Shown: positions 44,156 to 56,016, counted from the stretch's first letter. The stretch: DNA of 64,000 nt from Aspidapion aeneum (GCA_963576565.1 OY755039.1:137701369-137765368), one strand, 5' to 3'. Numbers and translations: made by a program. Notes: generated by a model not told the origin, from the letters alone.

Positions 44156-45060
44156 GGTCTTAAACAAGGTTGCTGTATCTCGCCTACGCTCTTCAAGATA
44201 TACTTGGAACAAGTCCTTAAAGTATGGAAGAGAAAATGCCAAAACATGGGAATTCCGTTGGACGAAACCACCTTGTATACTTTATGTTTCGCCGATGATC
44301 AGATAGTAGTGGCTCAGGATTATGACGACCTCGAATATATGACACGAAAACTAATACAAGAGTACAATAAGTGGGGACTAGAGGTTAATCTCAATAAGAC
44401 AGAGTATATGTGTATCGGTGGAATGAAACAGGATCTAATCTTAAATACCGGGCAGCGAATTCAGTCCCGTGATGAGTATAAATACTTAGGTCTAAAAATT
44501 ACAGCTGACGAAACACTAGACAAAGCTATAAAAGATCGAAACGTACAAGGAAGAAAAGCAATCACTTTATTAAATGGAATAATTTGGGACCAAAGTATAT
44601 CAAAACATAACAAAAAGCTTATATATAACACCATTGTAAAAAGTATTATTACATACGGCTCAGAAGTATGGCCAATCAAGGATAGAACAGAAAAATGCTT
44701 TCCGCTACGGAGATGGACTATTGGAGAAGAGCAGCAGGGAAATCAAAGAGAGAAAGAGTTACAAATCAAAGAATAAGAGAAATTATGACAGTGGGTGAAC
44801 GTACTTTAGTGGATGATATAAGAACAAAACAACTGGTGTGGTACGGACATGTACAAAGAATGAATGATGAAAGACTACCTAAACAAATACTACAATGGAA
44901 ACCAACTGGCCGAAGAAAACGAGGACGGCCAAGGAGAAGCTGGAGAGAAGGAATAGACAGTGAAATAAGAATAAGAGGCCTAGATGATGAATTATGGGCA
45001 AACAGAAACGAGTGGAGATTGGGTATCGGAAGACGTAGAACGTTGTGAAACCGATAAATA
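44156..45060 (+). pseudogene. LINE fragment with intact FADDQ box, one frameshift
   Basis: It starts in the reverse-transcriptase palm with GLKQGCCISPTLFKIYL, then LYTLCFADDQIVVAQD (the catalytic F-A-D-D), KWGLEVNLNKTEYMCIGG, YKYLGLKITADE and IVKSIITYGSEVW. A frameshift near 44690 leads into EMDYWRRAAGKSKR, TKQLVWYGHVQRMND and GRRKRGRPRRSW, to a stop after RRRTL (45048). Same general family as LINE-B but a different subfamily (divergent sequence, opposite orientation). It is 5'-truncated; the ends lie in AT-rich sequence, so the duplication is not resolved. One frameshift makes it the best-preserved RT piece here. Confidence 0.88.
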
Positions 45061-46250
45061 TATATTTATTAACCAAAAGAGCATATATTTTTTTCTAGGG
45101 GCGGGGAATTACCACGTTACCCCCGCCCCCCTCAAATTCTCGCTTGCCCCATTTTCCCACAAAAACACTGGATGACAGGTATTAATAATTGAATAATTAA
45201 TTCCTATACAAAAAAAAATCGATGGAAACAATATCATTACATAAATTTCCTTGTTTACAACCCCGTAATTATTTTATGACATGGCATGCGAAAATTGCTT
45301 AAATTTACAGTTTTTTCTTTTTTTTTTCTTTTCAAGGGTAACTGTCGGGACGTCCACGTCCTCGCGTGTAAATGACAGCATAAAGTTTTAAACTGAAACA
45401 CAATCACGTAATTACTAAAATAAATAAGTAGTCAAAACAAGATTTTGGAAAAAAGACTTTCTAGTAGCATTTTACAATGACTCTCTATTATATTTTGCAT
45501 ATAGGAATATAGAGGGCGACACTGATCGAATGTCGTTACTAAAACCAAAGCCAACACAAAAATAGAGGCCACGACCCTGAAAAAATCAGCTGTTCTCCGG
45601 GGGCTGAATTTTACATTGGGTCTTATGGGAGGTCAGACGTTTTTTTATGATATTTCCAAAATGGCACTACAGATTTCCGCAAAATTTCAGTGAAATATTT
45701 TCAGACATCATCCCGATATTCCACCAAAGTTTTGTAAGGAAGCAACATCATTAAAAGGTTAAAATCTCCAAGATTTAGCATTGCTTATTTTGAATTTAAA
45801 TTACCCGCCATGTACCACACGCCAACTGTTATATTTGACATGTATTTGACTTTGTCATCTGTGATTGTCATATTTGCTTCTGCTTTAAACTTAATTTTTG
45901 TGTAAGCTAATGAAGCGGTTCTGAAAAATTAAGGATTACTATAGATTTTAAAAAAATTGTTCTAAAAGAATATAGTAAAACAATCTTAAAACCGGCTTTA
46001 TTTAAAAAAAAAATCATATATTCATGAACCGTCATTCCAACTTCAATATTTTAAAGACAATAAGCAGTGTCGTAATGTGACCATCAAAAAAAATCAGCCC
46101 CGGATGTGACGTCAACAAAGTGGAGGATCGTGGCCCGTCCGTTTTGATAGCCCTGCTAAAACTTAACCTCAATCCTTACCTAACCTAAATTCAAAACGTC
46201 AGTGCGATACATATAGTTTTAGAGCTACAGTGATTTTTTTTTGTTAACAA
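45061..46250. other. Intronic, no gene recognised
   Basis: Contains a possible short inverted repeat, ggccacgaccctg (45568) and gaggatcgtggcc (46124), which might bound a small element of about 570 bp. The 11-bp match is too weak to annotate separately. Confidence 0.4.
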
Positions 46251-47203
46251 ATGAGTCCAAAAATGGAATTAAACCGAGAAAATTTTCGAGCTAAAAATTA
46301 CAACTTTCGAAGGAAATTATCTCAACAAGAATGCCTTGCCGAGTTGATTTCTGTTTTCGGTAATGAAGCACCACATCAGTCGACAGTTTTTAGTTGGTAT
46401 GGAGAATTCAAGCGTGGACGGATTAGCCTTAGCGACGGTCCCAGGCCAGGTGCACAAAAAACAGCGGTCATCCGGGAAAACATCGATGCTGTGCGCATGC
46501 TCACCACGAAAGATCGACGTGTGACATATCGCGAAATTGAGTCTTTATTGGGGATTTCAAAGATCTCAAGTCAAAAAATTTTGCAAGAAGAATTAGGAGT
46601 AAGTAAGACCAGAAAGAAGCTAGGGTCAATTGGTTTCAGAAAACTCTAGACCGCTTTGAGGCAGGAAACTCAAAAAACGTGAACATACAGCATTGTCAGT
46701 GGTAATGAATCGTCTGTTTGGGTATTCTAAGACGAAGAAAAGCCAACAAAAGTCATTCGTCACATTTGTCTCAAAAGAAGGGCATGTCAACAATTTTTCT
46801 GGAAGATCAAAGGGCTGTTACTGCCAATTGGAACATAACCATTTGTTTGACGCAAGTCATCACTGAGCTTCGATAAGCGAACCCCGAACAACGAATCATC
46901 CTACACCAAGACAATGCAAATTCGCACAAAGCACAAAAAACCATTGAATTTTTAACTCAACAAAACATCGAATTGTTGGACCATCCTCCACACAGTCCCG
47001 AACTAACAATTTCTATACTTTTTCGAAAATCAAGAATGGACAGCGTGGTCAAAGGTTTCAGTCGCCAGAGCAAGCAGTCGACGCCTTCAAGAATTGAATT
47101 TTGACAGTAACAACAAACAAGTGGAATTACAGCTTTGACAACTGGCTTGAGCGCATGCAAAAGTACATTCATTTTCGCGGAGAATACTTCGAGAAAAAAT
47201 AAT
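46251..47203 (+). pseudogene. mariner transposase remnant, copy 2
   Basis: It opens with a good ATG and an intact frame of 132 codons covering the paired-type helix-turn-helix: RRKLSQQECLAELISVFG, STVFSWYGEFKRGRISLSDG, RRVTYREIESLLGISK. Frameshifts begin near 46620. Later pieces show the second Asp (ILHQDNANSHKAQK) and the pre-third-Asp block (ELLDHPPHSPEL), with the tail ending EYFEKK-stop (about 47203). Close to the split copy at 6050-7851 and useful as its empty-site reference. Expected full length is about 345 codons; this one is inactive. Confidence 0.88.
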
Positions 47204-47414
47204 GTCTTTAAAAATTATCTATTGTTTTATTCCAGCTGTATATGCAAAATTTAAAATATCCCTTGTCTCACGAACTCGTGACTTTTCAAATAACGAATTG
47301 AATGAAACACCCTGTATTTTTTTTTTCTGTGTGGAGTTGGTCTTCGCCAACTTGTTCAAGGGTGGTCTGCATTACAGTGTTGTAGTCCCTTGTTTTGCGA
47401 AGATGTCTGCTTCC

Positions 47415-48673
47415 TACTACTACTTTGTCGGTTTAGAACGTTTTTCTACTTTGTCCAACGCCTATTCTCCACCTCCTTCGATCCTAACAATCATCTGTCA
47501 GATTTTTTTGACTCATTGATCTTTGGATTGACTGTTGCCATTCCAGTTTAGGACTCCCTCTTTTTCTGCGCCCTATTGGTTGCCATTTTAGGACCTGTTT
47601 TGGTAATCTTTCGTCGTTCGTTGTACATGGCCGTAGCATATCAGTTGTCTTTTAGTGATATCATCCGTTATGCTTCCCTCGATTCCCATTCTTTCTTTTA
47701 TGATCTCATTTCTTATATGATCTGCTCTAGATATTCTCATTGATCTTCTTATTGCATCCATTTCGACAATTTCCATTTTTGCTTTGTATTTTTCTGTTAA
47801 GCGACAAGTCTATTCCATACAACAGCGTGCTTTTCACCATTGTTTCATATATGTAAATATTACATTCTTTTTTATCTATCTGCTCCATAAAATACTGTTA
47901 AGACAACCAATAACCTTTTTTGCTTTTACTCTTCCTTTTTCCAGTTCTTTACAGTCTGTTCCTGTCTTATCAAATGTGACACCCAAGTATACATACTCAT
48001 TGCATGGAGATATTGTTTGTCCATTGTCTAGTTCTAACTCACTTGATTCGTTTCCAATACATGAGTACTGTGTCTTGTCCACGTTCACTTTTGGTATTCT
48101 TCCGTTAACTTTCTCATCATATACTCCATCTCTTCTTTAGCATTAGCTACAATTACTTGGTCGTCAGCAAACTGTAGTGTGTATATGGTAAATCGGTCGT
48201 TAAGTTATATTCCCATGCCGTGTACTTTACGTTTCCAGTTTTTTAGAGCTACTGCGATATATATTTTAAAACGAGTTGGAGAGATACAACATTCCTGTCT
48301 TAAGCCTTTCGTTACCTGAATTTCTTCTGAAAGTCGATTTCCAATTTTAATTTTAGATTTTGACCCTTTGTAAAGTTCTTTTATCGCTAATATGTATAAT
48401 TGATATTAGTTTGTTCTAACACTGTCCATAATTTTTCTACTGGAACGGTATCATATGCTTTTTGTAGGTCCACAAAGGTAACATGAGGGTCTATATTTCT
48501 GGCGCTCCTTTTCTCAATTACTTGTTTAAGACAAAAAACATTATCACTACAAGATCTGCCTGCACGAAACCCACTTTGCTCTTCTTCTTCTTGGTCATGA
48601 AAATCATTCTCTATTAGGTCTCTAAGAATCCTACCGTACAATCTACTTAGAGTACTGGTTACTGAAATTCCTC
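47415..48673 (-). pseudogene. LINE-B fragment spanning the RT core to the C-terminus
   Basis: Minus strand, N to C: YGRILRDLIENDFHDQEEEE, QSGFRAGRSCSDNVFCLKQV, VTFVDLQKAYDTVPVEKLW (palm with catalytic Asp), a low-identity middle, LQFADDQVIVANAKEEM (catalytic F-A-D-D), MNVDKTQYSCIG, YVYLGVTFDKTGTDC, then the RRQLICYGHVQR-type tail. Several frameshifts. TGTCTGCTTCC (47404-47414 and 48674-48684) is the target duplication. The 3' tail is a (TAG)n-type microsatellite. The longest LINE-B copy in the window. Confidence 0.9.
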
Positions 48674-48684
48674 TGTCTGCTTCC

Positions 48685-50030
48685 TTATTTTCTTAAATGT
48701 TTCCTTCCTATTTAGTGGTTACGTGAAAGTAAAATAAGCGGAAAAGTTACGAGCTATATGTATTTTGCATATCGATTTTAATCATGTCGCACAAGGACAA
48801 GAGGGTTGGCAAAACCAATTTTCACTAACTTTCATATTTTCATCAGTTATTAATCTGTTTATAAATCCATATTTATAAGGACTAGAAGGTGCTAGATGTT
48901 TAAATAAACGCCGCTGAAAATTTTGGGTTTTACATATTTTCGATTAATTTTTATATCAAAATCAATTCTGTAAAAGTTAATAAAATTAACTAAAACATAT
49001 ATTTTTTTAAATTTCATTGCCTTTTAAAGATTTTAGTGGTTTTTATGGTAATTTATAAAGAAAATCTACAAAAATACAAGGTCAAAATATCAAACTGTTA
49101 TATTATATTTCCTACACGGTAAAAAAAATTTGTCTACAACGAAAACACGATATTTTCTTCAATAAATTGTTTTATTTTAAAACAATTGGTTTTGAATTAA
49201 AATATTTCTTTTTTAGTTCAACGCAGCGTTTAATCTTGAAATGAGACTTTATTTTTCTTCTTTAATTGTTTTGATTCAATATACTCCATTTTGTAACAAA
49301 GCAAATTGTCTTCATATAAATAATATTTTGCTTTCAGAGAAAACGGGGCCTTAGATTAATTCAGTTCCAACTTCTAATAAAACAATTTCTGTCTCATATT
49401 AAAATAAAAGGCAAGACATTTTTTGTTCTATATCAAGAATCTGTCAGAATAGTGCCCGGCACAATTAGTGCCTGGCTTTATTGCAATAAGTCCCTATTAT
49501 ATTGTTATACCATTTTCCTGTATGATTTTTTCCGATTGTCGTTTATCAAGACCCCCAAAAAAACCTCAAAGCCTTCCGATAAAAACTCTCAAAGTTGTTG
49601 ATTTCGAACAGATTTCGACGTTTAGAGCAGATTAGAGTGTTTTATTTGGATACCAGAGAGTCTCTATATTTTTTTAATGATTTATACCTGGTCCTTCATA
49701 TTGATTCATTCATTCATTAGAAAATAGTCGTCTCAGGTAGAGGTTTTAGTTTATTTGCACCCTTAGATGATCAGGGCTGAATTTGGGGGTGTAGGGGCCC
49801 GGGGAACCAAAAAAGTGCACGGCCCTTTTAATTATTATAAATATCCTTCATTCATTTTATTTTCATATTTAAATAAAACAAATTTTTACTAGAGAAGGTA
49901 TTGTTTTTGGTGAGAGAGAAATTATGTTATTTAGTTATATGTTTATTTGGTTAAAAAAAAAACTTTTTTTACGGAGCATTACATCAATATGCGGTTTTTG
50001 GAATATAGTGTAACACATTTTTCTCAATAA
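48685..50030. other. Intronic; holds a solo MITE half
   Basis: AT-rich. At 49436-49491 a right TIR (ctgtcagaatagtgcccggc, ending caataagtccc followed by TA) of the MITE family seen at 1214-1662. Nothing else recognised. Confidence 0.6.
49436..49491. mobile_element. Solo terminal repeat of the 1214-1662 MITE family
   Basis: Matches the right end of the MITE at 1607-1662 in the same orientation and is followed by TA. It supplies the sequence across the LINE insertion point (no LINE here). Confidence 0.7.
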
Positions 50031-50039
50031 TTTGTATTC

Positions 50040-50150
50040 AAAAACTTTTTAGCTTCCGTTTCTAAGATATTTACAAAAACTGTTTTCAACGCTGATATAG
50101 CTTGGAGTTCACTTGAAGTGTGCTATTTAATGAGCTAGGAAGGGATCAGA
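50040..50150 (+). repeat. Interspersed repeat R5, copy 2
   Basis: Plus-strand match to 16950-17110, seen here in the opposite orientation. Confidence 0.7.
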
Positions 50151-50174
50151 CCCGTCATTTATACCTTATACCTT

Positions 50175-51200
50175 ATTAATCACTTGCGATATCCCAAAGC
50201 CAGAAAATTGCCACTTAGCAATATTTGCCAATGATACTGGTTTATTCTCGGTAGAAAAATCTATTAAAGAATGCATGGAAAAACTTCAGAATGCAGTCAC
50301 CGAAGTTCAGAATCGGAACACAAAGTGGCGAATAAAATTAAATGAAACCAAACCAATTCATGTTTATTTTACAAACAAAAATGTAAATCACATACAAATA
50401 ACAATTAACAACATTCCCGTACCATATTCAAATCAGGCAAAATATCTCAGTATTACACTTGACTCAAAATTGCGCTGGAAAGCGCATGCAAAGAAAACAA
50501 AAGAAGAACTTGAGATAAGGTATAGAAAAATGAACTGACTAATTGGAAGGAAGTTCAATTTAACTATTCATAATAAGTTACTGCTTTATAGACAAATACT
50601 GAAACCAGTATGGACATATGGTTTTCAACTATGAGGTTGTACTAAAGAGAGAAACATTCTAGTTTCACAGAGATTTCAAAATAAAGTATTAAGAAACATT
50701 GTGAATGCACCTTGGTACGTTCGAAATAGTGACCTTCATCGGAACCTAAAAATCGAAACTGTAGCGGATACTATAAAAAAAGTACGCAAAAAGCTATGAA
50801 GATACACTCCATATCATTATTTTTGAGACAGCTTTTGACTACTTTTTTTTGTTGGCCTATGGTCTTTGTTATGGTAAACAGCTGATAACTGTCAAAAAGT
50901 TGTCTCAAAAATTATGATATGGAGTTTAGACTGCATCGACATGTGAATGTAGAAGCAATACAGCTTCTGGACTATACTATGCTTGTTCAAATAAGGTCAC
51001 TCATGAGTGACCTTAAGTTGAAAGACTAAAAAGAGAACACAATTGCGAGTAACAGACGAAGCAAAGCGGGGACAATATTTTAGTGAACCCTAAGTTTAAA
51101 TCTGACTTTTCTAGTAAATTAAGTTAAAACAAAATTGCTAATTAGTCTTATTGACTAGTTTGTAATACAATGTGTGTTTGACAAATACAAAAATAAAAAA
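50175..51200 (+). pseudogene. Jockey-clade LINE fragment, plus strand, split by a MITE
   Basis: Starts in the palm: ENCHLAIFANDTGLFSVEKS (F-A-D-D changed to F-A-N-D), then TKWRIKLNETKPIHVYF, YSNQAKYLSITLDSKLRWK and, further on, NAPWYVRNSDLHRNLKIE. A 122-bp MITE interrupts it at 50805. The 3'UTR continues to about 51200 with an A-rich end. 5'-truncated, with a mutated catalytic box, so dead. Relatives: 6765-7587 (minus) and 26196-27085 (plus). Confidence 0.88.
50805..50926. mobile_element. 122-bp TA-type MITE inside the Jockey fragment
   Basis: Ends cactccatatcattattttt and mirrored aactccatatcataattttt, flanked by TA (50803-50804 and 50927-50928). The other two Jockey copies read gatagactccatcg with a single TA at this spot, so the insertion is exact. 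Diverged relative at 7959-8073. Confidence 0.88.
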
Positions 51201-51533
51201 GGTATCCGTCATCGATCAATCTTGTTTTTGTAAGACACCGTTATTACAGTTGGTAGGCTTACTATACTATACAGGGTGTAATGTAAATGATGATGATGAC
51301 CAAACTTTAAGGGGTTTCTCTTAATTTTTTAAATACAGAGTGTAAAAATTGATTTTTTTAATATAACTTCCTTAAAAATTACAAGATAATTGATAATTTT
51401 GAAAAATGATGCATTCCAATTAAGGTTATAAAATTATTTAAAATCAAAATTCAAAATTTTTACCAAAATTCAGAATTTTTTTGAAAAACTGAAATTTTTT
51501 TAAATTAAATTTTACTATTTTCTGTTATTATTA

Positions 51534-51692
51534 GCAGTGGCGCACCCAGGAATATGTCTTGGGGGGGGCGAGGCCTCTTGGGGGGGGGGGGCCGTCGAAT
51601 ATTAAGCTATTTTTTGTGTTTTTTTTCTGAAATATGTCGAAAATATGTAAAAAAATCTAAAGCTTGGGCCCCCCCCCCCCTGGATGCGCCTA
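51534..51692. mobile_element. Small element with ggcgc(a)ccc(a/t)gg ends and G/C tracts
   Basis: agtggcgcacccaggaata at left, cctggatgcgcctatg at right, with two G runs and one C run between. Similar layout to 41741-42105. Confidence 0.55.
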
Positions 51693-51699
51693 TGTTATT

Positions 51700-52660
51700 C
51701 GGGAAGTCCACTTTGTTGTTTTTGCGCCCCGGTTGCCCCATTGTAAATCCGGCCTTGGAGACGACCCGTTTCGTCTAGGGGGTAGTTGTAGAGTAATCAT
51801 CTTGAAAACAGCAAAATATATTTGTGATTTGTTTGACGTAGGTTTCTAGTTTTGTCTAAAATCAGTTAGAAAACGACCTACTTACTAAATAAAATTAAAT
51901 ATCGCGTTGAACTCTATATCGGTAAAGTCGCGCGCGTTTGTGATTCTATTTTTAAAACTATTTAAATTTATTTCCCGCAACAGCTTTATGATTTTGTAAT
52001 TTTTCCTACTCGCTTTTTGATAAAAATAATATTGTTTTAAACTCGGTTACAGACCTACACTGTGGATACTACAAGTGTGGATTTATCAGGATTTTAAAAA
52101 GTGGTCTAGCTATTATGAAGATAGATTATGGTAAAATAAATATTGTTTTTTATGTAGGGGAAACTGGGGTAGGTTGAGTGTTGACGTTCTTAAATGGTCA
52201 TGCTCTCAGCACCTTCATATTTTATGAAAATGTTGAGGGGCTAAGAGAGAGTAATTGGAATAACGCACCGATAAGACCAGGCAGCAATAAGGTCTGCAAT
52301 AATAAATAGGTTTTGGCCTAATTAAGGATAAATGAATCAGGCCGTATTTAGTTCGAGCCTTAAAACAGCTGGTAAGTCATAATTGAAGCATCTTACAATG
52401 TAACACTGTCTAAATTAACCCTGGCCTTATTGGGGCCTGGTCTTATCCGTGCCTCTTTCCAATAACCCTCTAATGTTTACTCCAGTGACTACTGTTTATG
52501 CCTAGAAAAAAAGTTGGGTTTGGCTTAACCGGTCATTTAGTAGGGGACCAAAAAAAACCATATTTTTCATGTTTTTACAAAAAAATTTCATATTTTTCAT
52601 ATTATTTTCCTGTTTATCTGAGAGCCCTGCTTTTTACATAGTCGCATAAAAGAAATAATT
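51700..52660. other. Intronic, no gene recognised
   Basis: No repeat or coding motif identified. Confidence 0.5.
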
Positions 52661-52663
52661 GCA

Positions 52664-52960
52664 TTAAATTACATCTTGCATAAACCAAATTTGATTAAAA
52701 ATCAACATTTGGCACCTGTCGAATCGCAGGAATGATATGATCCTACAACAACTTCTCCCTCGTAAATTACAATTGATGAAAAAAGGACCAATGATATTTT
52801 CACCCAAAATCCCAGTCCAGACATTAAGTTTTTGAGGATACTGGGTCCGTTTTGCAGTATGGAAATGTTTAATTTTCCGTGACCAGTAACGAACAACTGA
52901 AGTTCGTTTCGTCTGTAAAACAAATATTTTTAATAAAATTTCAATTTGCGTGAAAAACAA
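52664..52960 (-). pseudogene. IS630/mariner-like transposase, core remnant
   Basis: The minus strand reads SVVRYWSRKIKHF, QYPQKLNVWTGILGENIIGP, FFINCNLRG, and IWFMQDVI, with the second catalytic Asp in W-F-x-Q-D. Just upstream in another frame, F-T-D-E-T-N-F-S marks the first catalytic Asp. The set N-V-W-x-G-I-x-G...I-I-G-P-F-F and W-F-x-Q-D matches insect IS630/mariner-like transposases of the same sort as the C-terminal scrap at 8861-9062. Frameshifted and truncated on both sides. Confidence 0.85.
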
Positions 52961-53082
52961 ATACCCACTTCTCCCCTGTTTCGCTGCACACGACGGGATG
53001 ACGAAGAAGACAAGAGATCATGATGTATTCCCTTACTTTCCCACTACCAGCCCGAATACGGGTCTAAAACAGCGAATAGTTA

Positions 53083-54216
53083 TTTACCTAACTAGTGCGG
53101 AAAGTGATACTTTTACGCACGCATATTTGGTATTAATAAGTAGCAAAAAACAAATTTTGTTTTCATTTTAAATTAAATCGAGTTTATAAATGGGTCAATA
53201 AGTCTGATTAGGCCTAAAACTCAATTTGAAATTTAGCGTGCGTAAACTATTTTTTTATACGACTGTCTTGTAAAAGGGGGTTTTGCGCACGGAGAACACG
53301 ATCTGAAAATGGCATTTTGCGCACGCCTATGTCATTTCTGCATACAGGTCTCCCGTCATGTGATTTTTGTTGTTGTCCCCCATCAATATAAGTTGGCTTA
53401 GTTCCGTAGCAACCGTCACTGCTCGTATGTATTGTTGATTAGATAAGTCAAAAAATTGTTGAATTTTTAAATTTTTGTTGTAAAAATGTCGGAAATAAAA
53501 ACAAGTTAAATTAAAATTTGATTTTTCTTTCTTTATTAGCAGTCGTATAAAAAATATTGTAAAAAACTCGTTTGAAAACCTCTTTGCACACTCCCTCGAC
53601 TTGTAGACCTCGCCTTCGGCTCGGTCTACCAAACTGTCTCGATCGTGTGCAAAGAGTCGTTTTCAAACCTTGTTGTTTATATAACTATTTATGCACGGCG
53701 TGCGTAAAAGTAATAACTTCTACGCACGCTAATTTATAATTAGAGTTTTATATAAATTTCAGTCACTCTATATATTGCTTTTATGTCATTTGATATACTA
53801 GATGACACTGACAAATTTATTTGATATTTACCGTCAGGCATCAGGTTTTTAGTTTGATTTGTCTTAGCGGCGTCAAAATGGATTTTGGAATTTGTCCTGG
53901 AAATGAAGATTTTGAACTACCAACGTTAATATTTGTTATTTTTACTTAAAAAAATTATAATTATATACTGTTATAAAATCAAAAAATTTGGCTCAAATTT
54001 ATACCGATTATAAAAATGTAATTTTTTATTGTTATTATAATTTCTATTTGCTCCAAATAGTGTAATTTTTTCCAAAAAAAAACAACGTGCGTAAAAGAAA
54101 TTTTTACGCACGCCAAACCAGTTTTTGACGCACGCAATTTTTTTTTTACGCACGGCATGCGGGAAGTTGAACTTTGTGCGGAATTGGTGCGGAAAAACGC
54201 GTTTTACGCTGGCAAG
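53083..54216. mobile_element. Second element of the gtgcggaaag hairpin family
   Basis: It starts ttacctaactagtgcggaaa, mirroring the end at 3240-3256. Many gtgcgtaaa / ttttacgcacgc motifs lie at both ends, and a gtgcggaaaaacgcgtttta end is seen near 54178-54205. An internal hairpin lies at 53570-53668. A short ATG frame at 53878 (MDFGICPGNEDFELPTL) sits where 2988 does in the first element. No larger gene. Confidence 0.6.
53570..53668. repeat. Internal hairpin with nested stem
   Basis: Outer arms gtttgaaaacctctttgcac and gtgcaaagagtcgttttcaaac; inner stem gtagacctcgcc / ggctcggtctac. Confidence 0.88.
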
Positions 54217-54450
54217 TAGGAAAAAATATTTGAAGACACAGCCCAAAATATATTTTTCTCTCTTTAACTTCTCTCTTACACACATTAAGCACAACAAGTA
54301 ATCTATGATCTGTATAGCAGTTAATCTACCGGTATATTAAATTATAGTCATACCAAAGAAGATATATTAACGTCATACAATGAGACATATTTAACAAAAC
54401 TTGTCACAGCATCAAAGCTTGTCAGTTAAAATGAAAAAAAAAGAAAATCG

Positions 54451-55543
54451 TATTCAGGGTGTTCGGCACATGAACCGTCAAAATTTTTTGGGATATTGTT
54501 GGGGTCATTTGCTACCTTTTCAACCTTGGAACTTGGGTCCTAAGAGTCACGGCTAAAGTTATCCAAAATCCCACCTTTAAACCCTCGTCAGCTTTTTATT
54601 AATGTCTGGAAAAGCATCATTTTTTTTATAATTCTGTAATCTTATGCTTCTTCAACTAATTAATAGAATAGTTAAAATTGATGTACCATAGGGACGAGGT
54701 TTTTTATTGAAGAACATTAGTGATTTTGTGAAAGAGAATCAATTTCAAAATTAAAAATCAAAAAAAGTATCGACAATTGAGAACTTCATTTTCTTTTAAA
54801 AACTTCTTTAGTTGATTACCTTTCTAACGGTATGCTACACATTGATAACAAAAAAAACATTTCTGCTTTAAAATTCGGATATTCCGTCAGAAAGGCGAGA
54901 CTCGTTCGGAATTGGTAAGAAAAACAATTTGATGTTTATGATCGTTTACCTACTTAAACAAAAGTTAAATTTTTAACAATAATGTATTGTGTTCTTGATT
55001 TATAAATTTTGTTCGAAACGATCATAAACATCAAATTGTTTTTCTTATCAAGTCCGAACGATTATTGCCCGTCTCACGGAATATCCGTATTTTAAAGCAG
55101 AATTGTTTTTTTAAATCAAATTGTAGCATACCGTTAGAAAGGTAATCAACTAGAGAAGTTTTTAAAAGAAAATGAAGTTCTCAAGTGTCGATACTTTTTA
55201 ACATTTTTAATTTTGAAATTGATTTTCTTTCACAAAATCACTAATGTTCTATAATAAAAAACCTCGTATATGTCCCTTTGGTACATAAATTTTAACAAAT
55301 CGATTAATTAGTTGAAGTAGCATAAGATTACAGAATTATAAAAAAAAATTGTGCTTTTCCAGACATTAATAAAAAGTTTACGAGGGTTTAAAAGTGGGAT
55401 TTTGGGTAATTTGAGAAAAAAATAAAAAAATTCATATCTCTGTAGCCGTGTCTCTAAGGACCCAAGTTCCAAGGTTGAAAAGGTAGCAAACGAACCCAAC
55501 AATATCCCAAAAAGACGGTTCATATGCCGAACACCCTGAATAT
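54451..55543. mobile_element. 1.1-kb fold-back element, TA-TTCAGGGTGTTCGGCA ends
   Basis: Left tattcagggtgttcggcaca, right end its mirror. Arms of about 490 bp (mirrored blocks include caaccttggaacttgggtcc, gaaaggtaat and gatcataaacatcaaattg) around a centre near 54990. TA flanks TTCAGGG at both ends. Non-coding; the 71-codon minus frame is a shadow. Confidence 0.85.
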
Positions 55544-56004
55544 CTTAAAAACGACAGCTATTGTAACATAGTTTTCACAAATTAATTAAAAATTTTAGTT
55601 TTTACAAATATGCCTTATGGACGGCTGTAGGTGCCTACTGGCACCAATTTTTTAACAACAATTGATAATTTAAATTCTTTATCTTTGGCCAATAATAGAC
55701 CTAAACACCATGTAGCTATAATATTTCTTATAAAAAAGAAACTGATAACACACATAATTTGTTTAAAACATAATTAATGATAAAATAATAAGTCCTGAGT
55801 CGTGTGTTATAATTTAATTTTTCGCCGTTTAAAAACTTGAAAATTTAAATATTATAAAAAACAAAGTGAAAAAGGTCAGTACAAGGTTAGTTACTGGATT
55901 CGTTTATAGTTTGTTAAACAAAATAACAAAAATTCTTTATTATTTAACACAATATAATTTCTAGATATCTTAGCATTCTATACATTTAATAAGCAAAAAC
56001 ATTT
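55544..56004. other. Intronic, no gene recognised
   Basis: AT-rich, nothing identified. Confidence 0.5.
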
Positions 56005-56016
56005 TCAATTTTTGTT

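Noticed and set aside
44100..45080. Target-site duplication for the plus-strand LINE 44156-45060
   Set aside because: Both flanks are AT-simple (aaataaat-like), so any short match is uninformative.
45568..46136. Possible 570-bp MITE with ggccacgaycc ends
   Set aside because: Inverted match is only about 11 bp with no clear duplication.
53878..53949. MDFGICPGNEDFELPTL as a gene start
   Set aside because: Too short and no continuation; kept only as supporting context for the hairpin-ended element family.
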